Below are positions 53,526 through 62,100 of a DNA stretch of 64,000 bases, in pieces. The notes under the pieces were generated by a model. The model worked only from the letters and a program-made list of their open reading frames with translations, was not told the DNA's origin and did no database searches. Numbering within the stretch: the first letter of the stretch is position 1; every line of letters starts with the position of its first letter. The translations under genes were made by a program, and so were the position numbers. Source of the DNA: Methanoculleus sp. UBA430 (lineage in GTDB: Archaea; Halobacteriota; Methanomicrobia; Methanomicrobiales; Methanoculleaceae); NCBI RefSeq assembly GCF_002506585.1, contig NZ_DAXW01000010.1, forward strand, positions 16,892 through 80,891. The letters run 5' to 3'.

Positions 53526-54314
53526 TTATGCCTTCGCCCGGAAGAGGGCACGGGCCAGCCGATCGACGAACCCTTCCCGCACGACCGGCGCCGCATCCTC
53601 GACGTACTCGATACCGCCTATGTCGGCGGAGAGGCGCTTGAAGGCCTTTGATGCCTCGGACATCGGGTACTTCACCACGATGGGCGACCTGCCGGCCGAT
53701 GCCCGCCGCACGTTCGGGTCTTCCGGTATGATTCCGAGCACCCGAACGCCGAGGAGTTTCTCCATCTGGGCGCGGTTGAATTCGTCCCCGCTGCCGACAA
53801 CCCGGTTGATGATCGCCCCTTCGACGTGCCCGCCGACGGTCTCGGTCAGGATCTTCGTCTTTATGGCATCGACGATCGAGGAGATCTCGGGGTTTACGAC
53901 GAGAATCACCCCGTCGGCGATGGTCAGCGGAATGACCCCGTCCCTGCTGATCCCCGCAGGAGCATCCAGGATCAGGACGTCGAACTCACTGACGAGATCG
54001 GTCATGACATCTTTTAACCGGTCCGGGTTCGACTGCTGGAAGCCCTGCAGGGAGAGCCCGCACGGGACCACCTTCACGCCGAACGGCCCATCGTAGGTGG
54101 CGTCCCTGACGCGCGCTTTGCCTGCCAGCACCTCGTGCAGGGTCACCGGCAGGTCCTCAAGCCCTAAAATGAGGCCGAGATTTGCCATTCCGACGTCGGC
54201 ATCCAGGATGCATGTCTTCTTTCCGTACCGGGCCAGCATCGGCCCCAGGTTGGCTGTGACCGTCGTTTTGCCGGTACCGCCTTTCCCGGACGCAATTGTA
54301 TACACTTTTACCAT
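53526..54314 (-). CDS. MinD/ParA-family ATPase
   Basis: A 262-residue deviant-Walker ATPase: VYTIASGKGGTGKTTVTANL (residues ~4-22), the switch block CILDADVGMANLGLILGL, FDVLILDAPAGISRD and VVNPEISSIVDAIKTK. These proteins dimerise with ATP on membranes or nucleoid and position cellular machinery. ATG 54314 gives the usual start close to the P-loop; the longer frame to 54371 would overlap the Roadblock gene. The C-terminus ends DRLARALFRAKA, an amphipathic helix like the MinD membrane-targeting sequence. A role in placing or regulating the hydrogenase is inferred from linkage. Confidence 0.9.
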   Translation of the reverse strand: MVKVYTIASGKGGTGKTTVTANLGPMLARYGKKTCILDADVGMANLGLILGLEDLPVTLHEVLAGKARVRDATYDGPFGVKVVPCGLSLQGFQQSNPDRLKDVMTDLVSEFDVLILDAPAGISRDGVIPLTIADGVILVVNPEISSIVDAIKTKILTETVGGHVEGAIINRVVGSGDEFNRAQMEKLLGVRVLGIIPEDPNVRRASAGRSPIVVKYPMSEASKAFKRLSADIGGIEYVEDAAPVVREGFVDRLARALFRAKA

Positions 54315-54348
54315 GGAATCACTCGTTACACGCTCTGGCTCATCGGCC

Positions 54349-54864
54349 TCACACCCAGTGCCGCAGGGCATCCCGGGTATCCTCTTCGAGTGCGCTCATC
54401 TCTTCGGCGGAGAGGGGCTCTGAGGGGCGGGCGATGCCGACCACCGTCTCCCCGCGATAGGGGATGCCCAGGAGTTCTGCTCCGGTCTCGTCCTGCAGCC
54501 TTCCCTGGGTGTAGAGGAAACTGTACCGGGCTGCCTCGTCCTCGCTGCCGGGCCGTGTCGAGCCGATCAGGAGGCCGTCTGCGGTCGCGAGCGTGAAGGA
54601 CGCAAGGCTGTACTTCTGGCCTATTGCGCCCAGGGATTCTTCAAGGCTCCCGGTTGCTTGAAGATTGAGCGCTGTCCGGGGCCTCGCGGGCCCGACGGGG
54701 CCCGGCTCCCCCGGAGACTCCGGGAAACTGCCGGTACCCCCGGGCTGCTGCCGGGCGAGTGCCCGGTCGATCTTCGAGAGGAAGTACAGAACGCCGGCGA
54801 AACCGGCTATTACCGTCACCGTGATGATACCGAGGAGAACCTCGACGATGCCTGTTAATTCCAT
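54349..54864 (-). CDS. membrane-anchored Roadblock-like protein
   Basis: A 171-residue protein with one N-terminal transmembrane helix (VLLGIITVTVIAGFAGVLYF, about residues 9-28), a Pro/Gly-rich linker to about residue 65 and a C-terminal domain (LEESLGAIGQKYSLASFTLA, then TADGLLIGSTRPG) resembling a divergent Roadblock/LC7 domain. It could hold the system at the membrane, with the MinD-like ATPase encoded 35 bp downstream. The Roadblock call rests on pattern only. Confidence 0.6.
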   Translation of the reverse strand: MELTGIVEVLLGIITVTVIAGFAGVLYFLSKIDRALARQQPGGTGSFPESPGEPGPVGPARPRTALNLQATGSLEESLGAIGQKYSLASFTLATADGLLIGSTRPGSEDEAARYSFLYTQGRLQDETGAELLGIPYRGETVVGIARPSEPLSAEEMSALEEDTRDALRHWV

Positions 54865-54881
54865 TCAGTTATCAGCTCCTG

Positions 54882-55520
54882 TTACGTATCTTCGTCCTGG
54901 ATGAGGTGATCGAGGTGAATTCTCCGGAGCATATCCTTGCAATTCACCCTGAAATCATTGACGAGCTGCTCAACGTCCATATCCTCCATGTTCCGGACGA
55001 GCGTGTCGATCTCATCGCTTTCGGGTGGAAAGACCGTGGCCGTCTCCTGCACGAGTCTCACTCCCGGCATGGGGATCCGGTGCCCCTCCGCGGACGGTCC
55101 CGGACGGTGCTCCGGCAAGGGTGCCGCACCGGTTCTCTTCGACCCGGCGGGCGGTCTCGCCCTTCCCGGGGCAGCCTTCGCTGGCGACGTTCTTCTCTGG
55201 TCTCCCATCCGGGGTTCAGCGATGGCGAACGGCCGGTTGAACTCCAGGGCGAGCTGTAACTGCTCAGATGTCAGGAGATTCAACTCTGCTGCCGCTTCGC
55301 TCTCTTCGCCCTTCAACACTGCATCCAGTGCGTGCTGCCCGTTTATGCCCCCATATTCGGCAAGCACCACCAGACCCTCGTTCAGCACCAGGGTGGCACG
55401 CTCACTGCCAAGAATGATCGTGCAGATCCCGGTGAACCGTGTCGATCCCATCTCCCCTATCAAGGCACGAATTGTCGTGGACTTAAAAAGGCGATGAAAT
55501 CGACCTCGTGGCAGTTGCAT
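54882..55520 (-). CDS. DUF4388-like domain protein
   Basis: A 212-residue protein. Residues ~10-95 (GSTRFTGICTIILGSERATL, VLNEGLVVLAEYGGINGQHA) follow the DUF4388/PATAN pattern, like the N-terminal half of the protein at 49015. A disordered Pro/Arg-rich linker (about 105-155) leads to an acidic helical tail (VEQLVNDFRVNCKDMLRRIH). It lies 17 bp upstream of the membrane-anchored Roadblock gene. A scaffold or signalling role is inferred from domain type. Confidence 0.6.
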   Translation of the reverse strand: MQLPRGRFHRLFKSTTIRALIGEMGSTRFTGICTIILGSERATLVLNEGLVVLAEYGGINGQHALDAVLKGEESEAAAELNLLTSEQLQLALEFNRPFAIAEPRMGDQRRTSPAKAAPGRARPPAGSKRTGAAPLPEHRPGPSAEGHRIPMPGVRLVQETATVFPPESDEIDTLVRNMEDMDVEQLVNDFRVNCKDMLRRIHLDHLIQDEDT

Positions 55521-55610
55521 ACAGACTCCTTCAACTCAGTGGTATGAGATAAACCTTACTATTTATACCTTTGGAATGGAACGCGGTGCAGGGATACCTG
55601 TACGCCTCAT

Positions 55611-56096
55611 CTACGTACCTGTGAAAACACCACCAGCCTCGCGGGTCCATCTCCGGAGGATTCCCTCGATCTCTCTCTCGGCAACCCGGATCCCTTCTTC
55701 GATCGCCGGGTCCACCATCCGGCTGAACGCCCGGATCTCCCCCGCCTCGATGCCGACGGTCACCACCTCCCCGACGTATCCGAGTTCCCGGGCTATCGTC
55801 ACCACCTCCCCGATCCCGATGTCGTGGAGTGCGCATAGAGGGAGATCCGGGGAAGGCGGTGCTTCTAACGTGAGGACCTCGCCGATACGGTCGCCGACGC
55901 CCACCATTGCATCGACGATCACCACCTTCTCATACGCCTCCATCAGCGGGATCAGGCCCAAACCCCCGGTGCCGCCGTCGATGCAGTCGACGGCGGGATA
56001 CCTCCCTTCGAAGCGTTGCATCACCAGGATCCCCGCCCCGTCATTTCCCATGAGGGGATTCCCGCACCCGATGATGCCGATCCGGTTTTTCTGCAT
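55611..56096 (-). CDS. hydrogenase maturation endopeptidase (HyaD/FrhD family)
   Basis: A 161-residue protease that trims the large-subunit C-terminus after Ni insertion. Family features are IGIIGCGNPLMGNDGAGILV with the first metal ligand, the Asp in KVVIVDAMVGVGD and the His in LCALHDIGIGE. ATG 56096 is chosen because a TATA-like gatataatc lies ~28 bp upstream; ATG 56114 is possible. It heads the first transcription unit of the island and is presumably specific for the large subunit at 50049, which keeps its cleavable tail. Confidence 0.9.
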   Translation of the reverse strand: MQKNRIGIIGCGNPLMGNDGAGILVMQRFEGRYPAVDCIDGGTGGLGLIPLMEAYEKVVIVDAMVGVGDRIGEVLTLEAPPSPDLPLCALHDIGIGEVVTIARELGYVGEVVTVGIEAGEIRAFSRMVDPAIEEGIRVAEREIEGILRRWTREAGGVFTGT

Positions 56097-56193
56097 GGTA
56101 TTCTTCTTCCCCATCGATTATATCCGGCGAGATACAAAAGGGTACTGTAACGCGAAGATAAACCGTTAGTCCCGGGAGCGGGACGTGAGGCGC

Positions 56194-56988
56194 ATGATCC
56201 ATATCGTACCTAAACCGACCGATACGCCGGACGATAACTCGACCGGCGCCGTTATACAGGAACTGAAGAGAGCCGATGCCCGATACCGGGTCCTTGACCT
56301 CAGCACGATCGACCCCCTCAACTCCGGGCTTGAGAACGAGCTCATCTGGGTCTGCGGGATCCGACAGGACGGGCACCAGTTCGAGACCCTGAGTGTGCTC
56401 TCGCTCCATAACCGGGTGATCAACACACCCCGGAGTATCGTTGACTGTGCATCGAAAGCGATGACGTCGGCCCTCCTGCTGCAGAACGGGGTGCGGACAC
56501 CGGAGACGGCCTACATACGCTCGGAGACGCAGGCCCGGGATTTCCTGCTCCGGCACGGCAAGATCGTCTATAAGCCGCTCTACGGGTATGACGGAAACGG
56601 CATCCGGCTGGTGACGGACCCGGACGACCTCGGGCCGGGACCCTGGTACCTGCAGGAGTACGTCAAGAACGACCGGGACTTCCGCGTCTTTGTCCTCGGC
56701 GGAGAGGCCGTCGGCGCGATAACCCGGGTCTCTGAGGGCCTGATGCACAACATTCACCAGGGCGGGACCGGCATGCCGGTCCCGATCGACGAGGAGATGC
56801 GCGCCATCGCCGAGGCATCGGCGTCGGCGATCGGGATCGACTACTGCGGTGTCGATCTCCTCCGGGATAGGGACGGGTATACGGTTCTTGAAGTGAACGG
56901 GACGCCGAACTGGCACTGCATGGCGGCACCGATCCCGAACCTGCTGGCTGCATACCTCATCGAGCGTGAGCGCGAGATGCGTGCCTGA
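56194..56988 (+). CDS. RimK-like ATP-grasp ligase (possibly MptN)
   Basis: ATP-grasp amino-acid ligase of ~264 residues. Motifs are IVDCASKAMTSALLLQNGVR, IVYKPLYGYDGNGIRLV, YLQEYVKNDRDFRVFVLGGE and VLEVNGTPNWHCM, the metal-binding end of the RimK fold. In methanogens close relatives add glutamate to tetrahydromethanopterin (MptN) or to F420 (CofF); the sequence alone does not decide. A GTG at 56185 is an alternative start. It is divergent from the hydrogenase protease gene. Confidence 0.85.
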   Translation: MIHIVPKPTDTPDDNSTGAVIQELKRADARYRVLDLSTIDPLNSGLENELIWVCGIRQDGHQFETLSVLSLHNRVINTPRSIVDCASKAMTSALLLQNGVRTPETAYIRSETQARDFLLRHGKIVYKPLYGYDGNGIRLVTDPDDLGPGPWYLQEYVKNDRDFRVFVLGGEAVGAITRVSEGLMHNIHQGGTGMPVPIDEEMRAIAEASASAIGIDYCGVDLLRDRDGYTVLEVNGTPNWHCMAAPIPNLLAAYLIEREREMRA

Positions 56989-57082
56989 GGAGAGGAGGGA
57001 TGGGGCTTTGGCCCCTCGACCGACAGCGTATCTGCCCGTCAACAAGACAGGTATCGGCGGGCGACACGCGAATATCAGGTGT

Positions 57083-57367
57083 TTACTGGAGATACTCGAT
57101 CTCTTTTAAGGTCTTCTCTGCAAGTTCCTTCATCCGGGCAGAGATCCGGCCGGATGACGAGAACTCCACGTCCCTCATGGCATTTGCAAGTTCCGTCCCG
57201 AGCACGAATATTGCATACTTATGTTCCATTTTGCTCTTGTGTACCTGAGAGGGTTCTATCTTTAACGCATAATACTGCGAGAACTTCAACTCCGGGTTTG
57301 CCATCTCAAAGAAGTCTTTAATCTCCGTAAGTATCCCGTGTAAGGCAATTAGTTCTTCCTTGTGCAT
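57083..57367 (-). CDS. UPF0058 family protein
   Basis: A 94-residue all-helical protein of the euryarchaeal UPF0058 family (HKEELIALHGILTEIKDFFE, then FVLGTELANAM). Function unknown. ATG 57367 follows gggagagaat; the open frame reaches 57418 without homology. It lies 63 bp downstream of dnaG on the same strand and has AT-rich sequence before it (aatatttataaatttg, about 57398-57413), so it may have its own promoter. Confidence 0.88.
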   Translation of the reverse strand: MHKEELIALHGILTEIKDFFEMANPELKFSQYYALKIEPSQVHKSKMEHKYAIFVLGTELANAMRDVEFSSSGRISARMKELAEKTLKEIEYLQ

Positions 57368-57430
57368 ATTCTCTCCCAGAGATAAAAATAGTGAAGATAA
57401 ATATTTATAAATTTGCACACCGGATAACCA

Positions 57431-58627
57431 TCATCCTATCTTTATGAGCCTGATGGAGAAGGGGCGTTTTATGATCCCTTTAAAGTCGCGGGCAGCTACG
57501 AATTCCAGATTCTTTCCCCCGATCTGATCGAGAAGTCTCTGGTCGATGATACGATCGACGACAAGCCCTTCAACATCCCCGTTCAGGGTCTGGAGTGCGC
57601 CTTCGAGATCGGTAGCGCTCGATTCGAGGAGGACGGCGTAGTCCGGGGAGAGGAACCGTGCGATCTTTTTGTCCCGGACGCCGGCCATGTGCTCGCTGAG
57701 CGTCGAGGGGGGTTTCTGGTTCTCCTCGTCTCTCTGCTCAGGCAACTCCTCGTCCCCGGTGTGGTTGACCGGCGGGGGCAACCGCTCCATCGCTTCCTCG
57801 TTGGGGATCTGGTCGGTGATCCCCTCTACCGGCACCTTGTTCCGGAGCGCCTTGACGATCTCCTTGCGGCTCATCTCCTCGACGCTCTTGCCCCGCGGGC
57901 TGTATGCCACGAAGTCGATCTCGGCGACCTGGAGGAGTTCGCGGAGGATCAGTTCGCCGCCCCGGTCGCCGTCGAGCAGGGTCGTTGCGGTCTTCTGCGA
58001 GCAGAGGTCGATGATGACGCGCGGGACGTTGGTCCCCTCGACCGCAACCGCGTTCTTGATCCCGTAGCGCAGCAGGTTGATCACGTCGGCCCGCCCCTCG
58101 ACAAGGATGATGGCATCGGAGGCTACGACGTTCGGGCCCGCATGAACCCGCTCCTCTCCGAGATACTCGAGTTTCTCTATCCTGATGACTTCCCGGACCT
58201 CGTCGAGCAGATCGTCGCTGTTAATGGCTCCTTCATCGAAGTCCTCGAGGAGGAGTTCTTTTGCGCGCTCGACGATCTTGCGCCGTTTGGTTACCCGGAT
58301 GTCCTCGATACGGTCGACCTTCACGCGGGCCGTGCACGGCCCGACCCGGTCGATCGTCTCGAGCGACGAAGCAAGGAGCGCGGTCTCCGCCCGGTCGAGC
58401 GAGGATGAGATGAGTATCTCCCCCTTGGTCTCTCCTCGCTTTGTGGTGATCTGGACGTCGATCCTGCCGACACGGCCCGTCCTCTGTAAATCCCGCAGGT
58501 CAAGGTCTTCGCCGAGCAACCCTTCCGTCTGGCCGAAGATAGCGCCCACGACGTCGGGTTTATCGACCACCCCCTCGATCTGCAGAGTAAGATGGATGAG
58601 ATATTTTGTAGTTTCTGGTGAATACAT
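57431..58627 (-). CDS. dnaG: archaeal DnaG-like primase
   Basis: Archaeal DnaG, ~398 residues, with a central Toprim domain: DAIILVEGRADVINLLRYGI and TTLLDGDRGGELI. In archaea this protein associates with the exosome as well as having primase activity in vitro. The N-terminus YSPETTKYLIHLTLQIEGVV and the following GAIFGQTEGLLGEDLDLRDL are family-typical. A Pro/Glu-rich insertion lies at about 285-320. ATG 58627 follows ggaggc; the frame reaches 58651 only by non-homologous codons. Confidence 0.94.
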   Translation of the reverse strand: MYSPETTKYLIHLTLQIEGVVDKPDVVGAIFGQTEGLLGEDLDLRDLQRTGRVGRIDVQITTKRGETKGEILISSSLDRAETALLASSLETIDRVGPCTARVKVDRIEDIRVTKRRKIVERAKELLLEDFDEGAINSDDLLDEVREVIRIEKLEYLGEERVHAGPNVVASDAIILVEGRADVINLLRYGIKNAVAVEGTNVPRVIIDLCSQKTATTLLDGDRGGELILRELLQVAEIDFVAYSPRGKSVEEMSRKEIVKALRNKVPVEGITDQIPNEEAMERLPPPVNHTGDEELPEQRDEENQKPPSTLSEHMAGVRDKKIARFLSPDYAVLLESSATDLEGALQTLNGDVEGLVVDRIIDQRLLDQIGGKNLEFVAARDFKGIIKRPFSIRLIKIG

Positions 58628-58878
58628 GGAGTCCTGCCTCCTGAAGTACAAATCCGATCGTCATCCCCGCGCAAGGCGTCACCTGCGCGGGGATGGCAAT
58701 CAGTTATATATCGAAGGTGCAATTACTTAAATCAGATGGCGCCGAGATCATAAGGTTTTTCAAAGTCAAAATCCAAAAACAGGCTTTCTATGGTTTTGAT
58801 TTTGATGATGCGCGCTATATATTTTATTTGCGATAATTACCCGGTTCCGGCACCTGCCGTATCCCTCTCCGGAGCGGA

Positions 58879-59196
58879 TCAGGCTTCGTGAGGGGAAAGA
58901 AGTGCCAGGATATCGAGTTTCGACAGACCGGCGATCGCCACGGTCTTCGACGAGGACGTGTGCCCGGCGATGATGCTCACATCGGTGCGGGGTATGCAAA
59001 ACGTCCCTGCGACGAGGTCGATAACGGCCCGGTTCGCCTTCCCCCCGACAGCAGGGGCCGTGACCTGACAGCGAATGCTCTTGCGCCACTCGTTGTAGCC
59101 GGCCGGAAACGACCTCTTTTTCGCGCCGGCCGTAACATCGAGCGCTATGGTAACACCATTCCCGGTCTCGACAATGGCATCGGCGTATGGTTCCAT
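58879..59196 (-). CDS. DUF167 / UPF0235 family protein
   Basis: A 105-residue YggU-like protein: TIALDVTAGAKKRSFPAGYN, then SIRCQVTAPAVGGKANRAVI and SIIAGHTSSSKTVAIAGLS. The family is widespread and of unknown function, with a small alpha/beta fold. The gene stands alone; the 250 bp upstream toward dnaG hold AT-rich sequence only. Confidence 0.9.
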   Translation of the reverse strand: MEPYADAIVETGNGVTIALDVTAGAKKRSFPAGYNEWRKSIRCQVTAPAVGGKANRAVIDLVAGTFCIPRTDVSIIAGHTSSSKTVAIAGLSKLDILALLSPHEA

Positions 59197-59391
59197 AAGA
59201 AAAGATCTCCTGAAAGGATGTCGCCCGGCACTAACGATCGATGCTCACAGGCGGCTGATGCCGGTCCTCACCCGATCGTACCCATATGCCAGGCGCGCCT
59301 GTCGCGCACCTGGGTTGTCCCGCGGATCATGTCCAGGCGTCTCGCCAGGTGATCACCCGGGGACCTAAAGATGCGCTGTATCGGCCCGATA

Positions 59392-60657
59392 TTATTCACG
59401 TTTCGAGGATAAATATCCTCGCCCGGGGTACCATGCCGGGTGCGCCTCCCGGTAATCCCCGCAGACGTAGGCCCGCGTGCCCCGGACGACCACCTCGTCC
59501 GGGAAGACTGCATCGAGCCCCTCGAACGGCGACCAGCCGCACTTAGCGTGGAGGCTCGACGCGTCGATGCGGGTGACTTCGTCCGGGTAGAGGGCATAGT
59601 CCGCCCGGTCGCCGGGGAGAAACCCTGCGCGGGGGATGCCGAGGACGGCGGCGGGCCGCCACGACGTCTTCTCGATCACCGAGGCGAGGGTGATCCGCCT
59701 CCGGCGCACCGCTGCCATCAGGAGCGGCACCATCGTCTCGACCCCGGGGATACCGGAGGGAGCGGACTCAAACGGCAGGCCCTTCTCTGGAACCGTGTGC
59801 GGGGCGTGGTCCGATGCGACGACGTCGATCTCATCCCAGCAGGACCAGAGGCCGCGCCGGGTCGCTTCGTCCCGGAGGGGGGGGTTCACCCGGGCCCGGG
59901 TATCGTCCCCGGCAAACATCTCGTGCGAGAGGAAGAGGTGATGCGGCGTCGCCTCCACCGTGCCGCGGGCGGCCCGGATCGAGGCGGCGGTGCTCAGGTG
60001 GCAGAAGTGGAGCCGCATCCCGTCCGGAGCGAGGGCAGCGGCCGCCTGGACGGCGCGCGCCTCTCCGGCGCCGGAACGAGCGCGGTCGTGGTCGGCGAGC
60101 GTCGCCGGCGCCTCTCCGGCGACCTCCTCGGCGTGGACCGTGGCAAGCCCCCCGAGGGCGTGGATGCGGGTCAACATCTCCTTGAGAGTCTCCGGATCGA
60201 GCCCCTCGCCGTAACTCGACGGCGCAGCGAAGGTCTCTCCGAAGGCCATCGCGCCGGCATCCCGCATCCCGGAGAGATCCGCACCCGGAAAGACGCCTGC
60301 GTTCACCGCAAACCCGCAGACGGCCTCCCCCTCCGCCTCGCGGACACGTGCCCGGAGGAGTTCGGGCGTGGTGATGGGGGGGACGGTGTTCGGCTGGTCG
60401 ACGACGACCGTCACCCCGCCGGCGATCGCGCTCACGGTGCCCGTGTGCCAGTCCTCTTTCTCTACCTGCACCCCGCCCCGCATGTGAACGTGCATGTCGA
60501 CCGCTCCCGGGAGGCAGGTATACCCGGCACAGTCGATCGTCTCGTCGGCGCGCACCGGTGCCCCGACGTGCCGGACGATACCCCCGGCGATGACGATATC
60601 AGCCCGCCGACCTGTCGGGAGCGTCACGTTCCGGAGCACCAGGTCGGCGGTCGTCAT
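59392..60657 (-). CDS. pyrC: dihydroorotase
   Basis: Amidohydrolase closing carbamoyl aspartate to dihydroorotate. The 421-residue protein has the metal motif GAVDMHVHMRGG, GGVTVVVDQPNTVPP, the HAEE and HFCHLSTAAS histidines, and VVASDHAPHTVPEKG. The position where many dihydroorotases carry the carboxylated lysine reads AMAFGETFAAPSSYGEG, without lysine, which appears to be a variant of some archaeal enzymes. It overlaps the DUF2156-like gene by 4 bp. Confidence 0.92.
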   Translation of the reverse strand: MTTADLVLRNVTLPTGRRADIVIAGGIVRHVGAPVRADETIDCAGYTCLPGAVDMHVHMRGGVQVEKEDWHTGTVSAIAGGVTVVVDQPNTVPPITTPELLRARVREAEGEAVCGFAVNAGVFPGADLSGMRDAGAMAFGETFAAPSSYGEGLDPETLKEMLTRIHALGGLATVHAEEVAGEAPATLADHDRARSGAGEARAVQAAAALAPDGMRLHFCHLSTAASIRAARGTVEATPHHLFLSHEMFAGDDTRARVNPPLRDEATRRGLWSCWDEIDVVASDHAPHTVPEKGLPFESAPSGIPGVETMVPLLMAAVRRRRITLASVIEKTSWRPAAVLGIPRAGFLPGDRADYALYPDEVTRIDASSLHAKCGWSPFEGLDAVFPDEVVVRGTRAYVCGDYREAHPAWYPGRGYLSSKRE

Positions 60658-61565
60658 CGAGACGCCACCAGGTCGTCCCGGGTCGCGTACTGCACCTCGA
60701 CCATGTAGGCGGGGTGATACCGCGTCTTTGACTCACGGAGACCGGGCACGCCCATGTCGCACTCCCGGTTGACGTAGCGGTAGCGTTCCCGGAGCCCGGC
60801 CGCCGTCCCGGTCGTGATCACCTTGTAGATATCCCGGTAGGTCTCGGGAAGCGCCTTCTCGAAGTGAACGACCGCCATCTCCTGGTTGACCGGCCCGACA
60901 ATCGATATTGCCCCGATCGTGCCGCCGATCCTGATGATAAATCCTTCAAGGCCGATGGCAAAGAAGTTGTTCACTGCAAAAAGAAGGGCCTCTTTCTCGT
61001 ATGCAAGGATGGGCTCGGAGTCGCAGTCCCGCCATTCGCACCAGACAACCAGGAACTCCCAGACCTCGTTGATATTCTCCGTGCTGATCGCCTCGACCGT
61101 ATACGCATGCTCCCGTTCAAACCGATTGACCTGGCGGCGGATGGTGGCGTAGCCCTTTCCGGCGAGTTCGGCGAGGTCTTCAGTTCGGTAGATGTAGTCG
61201 AAGAAGTCACGGTTTGGATGAAGAGGCAGGTCCGGGTAGACTTCCCTGATCCACGCTTCGTTTACCGGGTCGAGGACCCGTAGCGGCGTCTCACCGCCCT
61301 CCCTCACCGCGAGATCGATGATGTCGTGGAGCACGTCCGGGTTCTGCGGGCCGATCGGCATACGGAACGACGTTGCGCCTTCGATGGTGCTTGAGAGGAC
61401 GATTGCACCTTCAACCTCAGCAAAACGGTAATCCGCGTAATGGTTCCAGCAGACCATGTTCGCAAACGTATTGTCGCTGTGCACCTGGGGGAACTTCCGA
61501 TAGTGCTCCACGAAGAGGTCGCGATCGTCCAGGCCCACGGGTTTGAAGTCAGCAAATCTCAGCAT
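60654..61565 (-). CDS. DUF2156-type acyltransferase-fold protein
   Basis: A 303-residue protein related to the DUF2156 / phosphatidylglycerol lysyltransferase C-terminal domain, a tandem GNAT-like fold. Blocks are DNTFANMVCWNHYADYRFAE, DFFDYIYRTEDLAELAGKGY and VNRECDMGVPGLRESKTRYH. Members transfer aminoacyl groups, often from aminoacyl-tRNA, but no substrate can be given. It precedes pyrC with a 4-bp overlap and follows a GNAT gene by 3 bp, so the three are one operon. Confidence 0.82.
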   Translation of the reverse strand: MLRFADFKPVGLDDRDLFVEHYRKFPQVHSDNTFANMVCWNHYADYRFAEVEGAIVLSSTIEGATSFRMPIGPQNPDVLHDIIDLAVREGGETPLRVLDPVNEAWIREVYPDLPLHPNRDFFDYIYRTEDLAELAGKGYATIRRQVNRFEREHAYTVEAISTENINEVWEFLVVWCEWRDCDSEPILAYEKEALLFAVNNFFAIGLEGFIIRIGGTIGAISIVGPVNQEMAVVHFEKALPETYRDIYKVITTGTAAGLRERYRYVNRECDMGVPGLRESKTRYHPAYMVEVQYATRDDLVASR

Positions 61566-61568
61566 GCC

Positions 61569-62000
61569 TCACCTATTCTCCGGATACCACCGCATGGGTA
61601 TGTGCTCCTCCATTCTCCGGAATCCGAGCGCGGTATAGAATGCTTCGGTCCCGGGTTCGGCGACAAGGGCGACCCAGGTGACACCTGCAGATCTACAGTA
61701 ATCCAGCAGCGTTGATAAGATCATCGTTCCAACGCCCTGCCCGCGGTAGCCGGGGAGGACGACCAGGTCCTGGACGTAGCCGTCCGAGACCCCGTCCGAG
61801 ATCACCCTGCCCATACCGACCGCTCTCTCGGCCGCAGGGTCGACGGCGACGGCAAAGGCGAAACTCCCGGCGATGAGGGCACCGAGGCCGGCAGGGTCCC
61901 AGGTCTCGTTCCACCAGCCCCCTGCCCGGTAGAGGTCTGCGATCATTTCCACATCCCAGGCATCCACCAGGCGCACCTCGATCTCCGCCTCTCCTGTCAT
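61569..62000 (-). CDS. GNAT family N-acetyltransferase
   Basis: A 143-residue GNAT acetyltransferase. The acetyl-CoA pyrophosphate-binding motif is LVVLPGYRGQGVGTMILSTL (R/Q-x-x-G-x-G/A), followed by VALVAEPGTEAFYTALGFRR. The ATG at 62000 has GGTGAGG nine bases upstream; a further ATG at 62018 is possible. The substrate is unknown. It is the first gene of the small operon ending in pyrC. Confidence 0.9.
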   Translation of the reverse strand: MTGEAEIEVRLVDAWDVEMIADLYRAGGWWNETWDPAGLGALIAGSFAFAVAVDPAAERAVGMGRVISDGVSDGYVQDLVVLPGYRGQGVGTMILSTLLDYCRSAGVTWVALVAEPGTEAFYTALGFRRMEEHIPMRWYPENR

Positions 62001-62100
62001 CGCATTATGCCTCACCATATGAGCAGAGAGTGGTGACGATCGTATATCACAGGCACGGTTCCCACCGGTAGCGGCGCAAAAAGATGGTTGCAGTTCTTTG

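Noticed and set aside
53202..53651. 149-residue plus-strand frame between ferredoxin and MinD genes
   Set aside because: Overlaps the MinD 3' end on the opposite strand and has no recognisable domain.
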